Assembly (NCBI GenBank): GCA_009829735.1 | Contig: CM020618.1 | Span: 7,504,627 to 7,568,626, forward strand | Direction: 5' to 3' | Source: Pyropia yezoensis | Lineage: Eukaryota; Rhodophyta; Bangiophyceae; Bangiales; Bangiaceae | DNA length: 64,000 nucleotides | Shown here: positions 62,578 through 64,000 of the stretch, one piece after another | How positions within the stretch are numbered: the stretch's first letter is position 1 | Layout of the letters: each line of letters starts with the position of its first letter | The notes under the pieces: model-generated | What the model saw: the letters and a program-made list of their open reading frames with translations, nothing else | Database searches by the model: none | Told to the model about the DNA's origin: nothing | Made by a program: the position numbers and the translations under genes

Positions 62578-64000
62578 ATGTCTACCCAAGAGACGGGGAA
62601 CGTTCAAGATGACGGATCGGCGTCGACGCCGACCCCGGAGGTGACTACGGGAACCGGGATCGGGAACCCGATCGATAACATTGAGACGCCAATGCTTTCC
62701 GGTGCCGGATCGACGTTTGGCACGGCTCGGACGGCAGGAGGCGGGGGCCCGCCTCAACTGTCGTCGACCGACCTCACTCCGCCGCCTCCTTCACCAGGGG
62801 ATTCCCTGATGGCATCATTGGCCCGCATCGAGGCCCGGTTTTCCGGGCTCGACGCCCGTCAAGATCGGACGGAGGACGCAATGGCAGTGTTGATGTCAAC
62901 ACGGCACACGACGGGACCCCGTCGTGTTCCTCCCACACCAGTACGGTTCGAACCGGCCGGACTACTTTCGGAGTCCACCAGGGTCAACCCCGGTGTTGCT
63001 ACTCCTGGACAACCCCCGGACACAATGGGGTATGGGTCCGACTCGTCGGCAGAGTTGGAACGGAGTCACACGGAGCGATACGCTCGGAGCACCCGAAGCG
63101 GACTCCGCGGACACGACCCGGCGGATACGTACGCCGGGGGAGAGTCGGTTATTGGGGGAGGAGGTACCCTCTCGCAGTACCCCCACGACGAAGGAGGCCA
63201 GGCAACTCGGGTTCCCGAGGTGCCGACGCCTGAAGTACCATCTTCAGTGGTGGAAGCTATGACCGCGCAGGTAACTGCGAGCCTACTGAAGCGGATGGAG
63301 TCCGATGAGTTCGCTCATCAACTGGCTAAGCGACTGGATATCCAGGACGCTGACACGGAGATCGTCAACGAGGTCTTCCGGTCGGTTCTTACTCCGGAAC
63401 GTTATCGTTTGGAGGACCGCTCTACCACCGTATCGGAATCGATGCGTAATACGTCGCATCGGGCGATCCGCTCTATGCAGACCCTTATGAAGGGAGTCCC
63501 TATGTTCGGGGGGCCGAACGGACGCCCGTTGGCAGTCATCGGCTTCTTGACTAGCTTCAAGGCAGCCGCAGACAAGGCGCTCGTTAACGAGGGGCTGGCT
63601 CTGGAGATCCTCCCGTTCTTTGTTGATGAACGGGTGCGAGGCATTCTTCGCCAGGCATCCCCGATGCCGGGAATGAGGGTCGCGGCCACCCCCATGGATT
63701 ACCGTGGGATATTGAAGGAGCTGCTGAGCAGCTACCTCAGTGAGGACAAGTGCGAGGACCACTATCGGGCCCTTCGCACTGCCACCGCCCAGTCCTGGGA
63801 GGATGAGGAGATGTTTGGACGCCGGATCCAAGAGCTCGACTACGAGCTGGGAAAGCTCCTCGGAGAAGGGGAGCTACGGGCCATCCTGTTCGCAGGAGTA
63901 CCCAACTACGTGCGGATATCCGCACGGGGCGCCAACACGGCACGGACGAACTTCAGTCGACTGATGCATATGTGCAAGTCCCTAGGGGACGCATACCGGG
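62578..64000 (+). CDS. LTR retrotransposon gag (partial, runs off the window)
   Basis: From ATG at 62578 (CCATGTCTACCC context) the frame is open for 474 codons without a stop to the last base. The N-terminal ~220 residues are Thr/Pro/Gly/Glu-rich. From ~220 a helical capsid-like region follows: VVEAMTAQVTASLLKRMES, FAHQLAKRLDIQDADTEIV, VIGFLTSFKAAADKALVNEG, DYRGILKELLSSYLSEDK, and YRALRTATAQSWEDEEMFGR followed by RRIQELDYELGKLLGEGELR, typical of Gag capsid. Third codon positions are mixed, unlike the strongly G/C-ending host genes. Together with the 99% identical LTRs this suggests a young copy. Zinc knuckle and pol would lie beyond the window. Confidence 0.8.
   Translation, partial: MSTQETGNVQDDGSASTPTPEVTTGTGIGNPIDNIETPMLSGAGSTFGTARTAGGGGPPQLSSTDLTPPPPSPGDSLMASLARIEARFSGLDARQDRTEDAMAVLMSTRHTTGPRRVPPTPVRFEPAGLLSESTRVNPGVATPGQPPDTMGYGSDSSAELERSHTERYARSTRSGLRGHDPADTYAGGESVIGGGGTLSQYPHDEGGQATRVPEVPTPEVPSSVVEAMTAQVTASLLKRMESDEFAHQLAKRLDIQDADTEIVNEVFRSVLTPERYRLEDRSTTVSESMRNTSHRAIRSMQTLMKGVPMFGGPNGRPLAVIGFLTSFKAAADKALVNEGLALEILPFFVDERVRGILRQASPMPGMRVAATPMDYRGILKELLSSYLSEDKCEDHYRALRTATAQSWEDEEMFGRRIQELDYELGKLLGEGELRAILFAGVPNYVRISARGANTARTNFSRLMHMCKSLGDAYR

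Overview
The window is nuclear DNA of a GC-rich, intron-poor eukaryote. Genes carry few, short GT-AG introns: 184 bp in the phosphodiesterase gene, 446 bp in the dynein light chain gene, 251 bp in the amylase gene, and several in the actin-related gene. Several proteins are plainly eukaryotic (DYNLL, gelsolin-type, F-box, ARP4, U1A-type RRM). Coding DNA is very rich in Ala, Gly and Pro and is broken by long poly-G/poly-C runs. A plant-type alpha-amylase without a targeting peptide and two proteins with transit-like N-termini fit a photosynthetic lineage with cytosolic starch. My best guess is a bangiophyte red alga of the Porphyra/Neopyropia kind. That is inference from composition and gene style, not from a marker gene.

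Left part (1-27 kb), the gene-rich part. In order: a broken U1A/U2B''-type RRM gene (-); a 12-bp-periodic TCACG array; a weak LRR-like ORF (+); a LON substrate-binding-domain protein (-); a GNAT acetyltransferase (-); an orphan exon (-); a secreted glycerophosphodiester phosphodiesterase (-, two exons); dynein light chain (+, two exons); a three-domain gelsolin/severin-like protein (+); a PRCC-like proline-rich protein (-, frameshift in a poly-G run); an F-box/LRR protein (-) divergent from ARP4 (+, at least four exons); and a cytosolic GH13 alpha-amylase (+, two exons, TATA box). These are unlinked housekeeping functions: splicing, chromatin remodelling, cytoskeleton, lipid turnover, protein turnover and starch breakdown. 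There is no operon-like logic.

Middle part (27.6-54.5 kb), repeat-rich and gene-poor. It holds two copies of a hAT-like non-autonomous element, one complete with 8-bp target-site duplications. Next comes a broken AAA-ATPase/PD-(D/E)XK nuclease gene with two AT-hooks. Then follow a broken PUB-domain gene, a 66-bp perfect inverted repeat, a candidate 1.3-kb inverted-repeat element, fragments of Zn-cluster and NYN-domain genes, a PIF/Harbinger transposase fragment, a pair of 115-bp MITEs, and a long Ala/Pro-rich hypothetical protein.

Right part (54.8-64 kb). A tRNA-Ile(AAT) gene is followed by a degenerate non-LTR retrotransposon with 158-bp tandem units at its 5' side, a gag-like ORF1 overlapping ORF2 at an ATGAG-TGA junction, and zinc finger plus reverse transcriptase. 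This copy is cut by a 500-N assembly gap. After the gap lie the 3' end of an LTR retrotransposon, its 3' LTR, a 193-bp spacer, and the 5' LTR and open gag of a second element of the same family that runs off the window.

Many genes show single-base frame breaks, often in homopolymers. For each, real decay and uncorrected sequencing indels must be weighed against one another.
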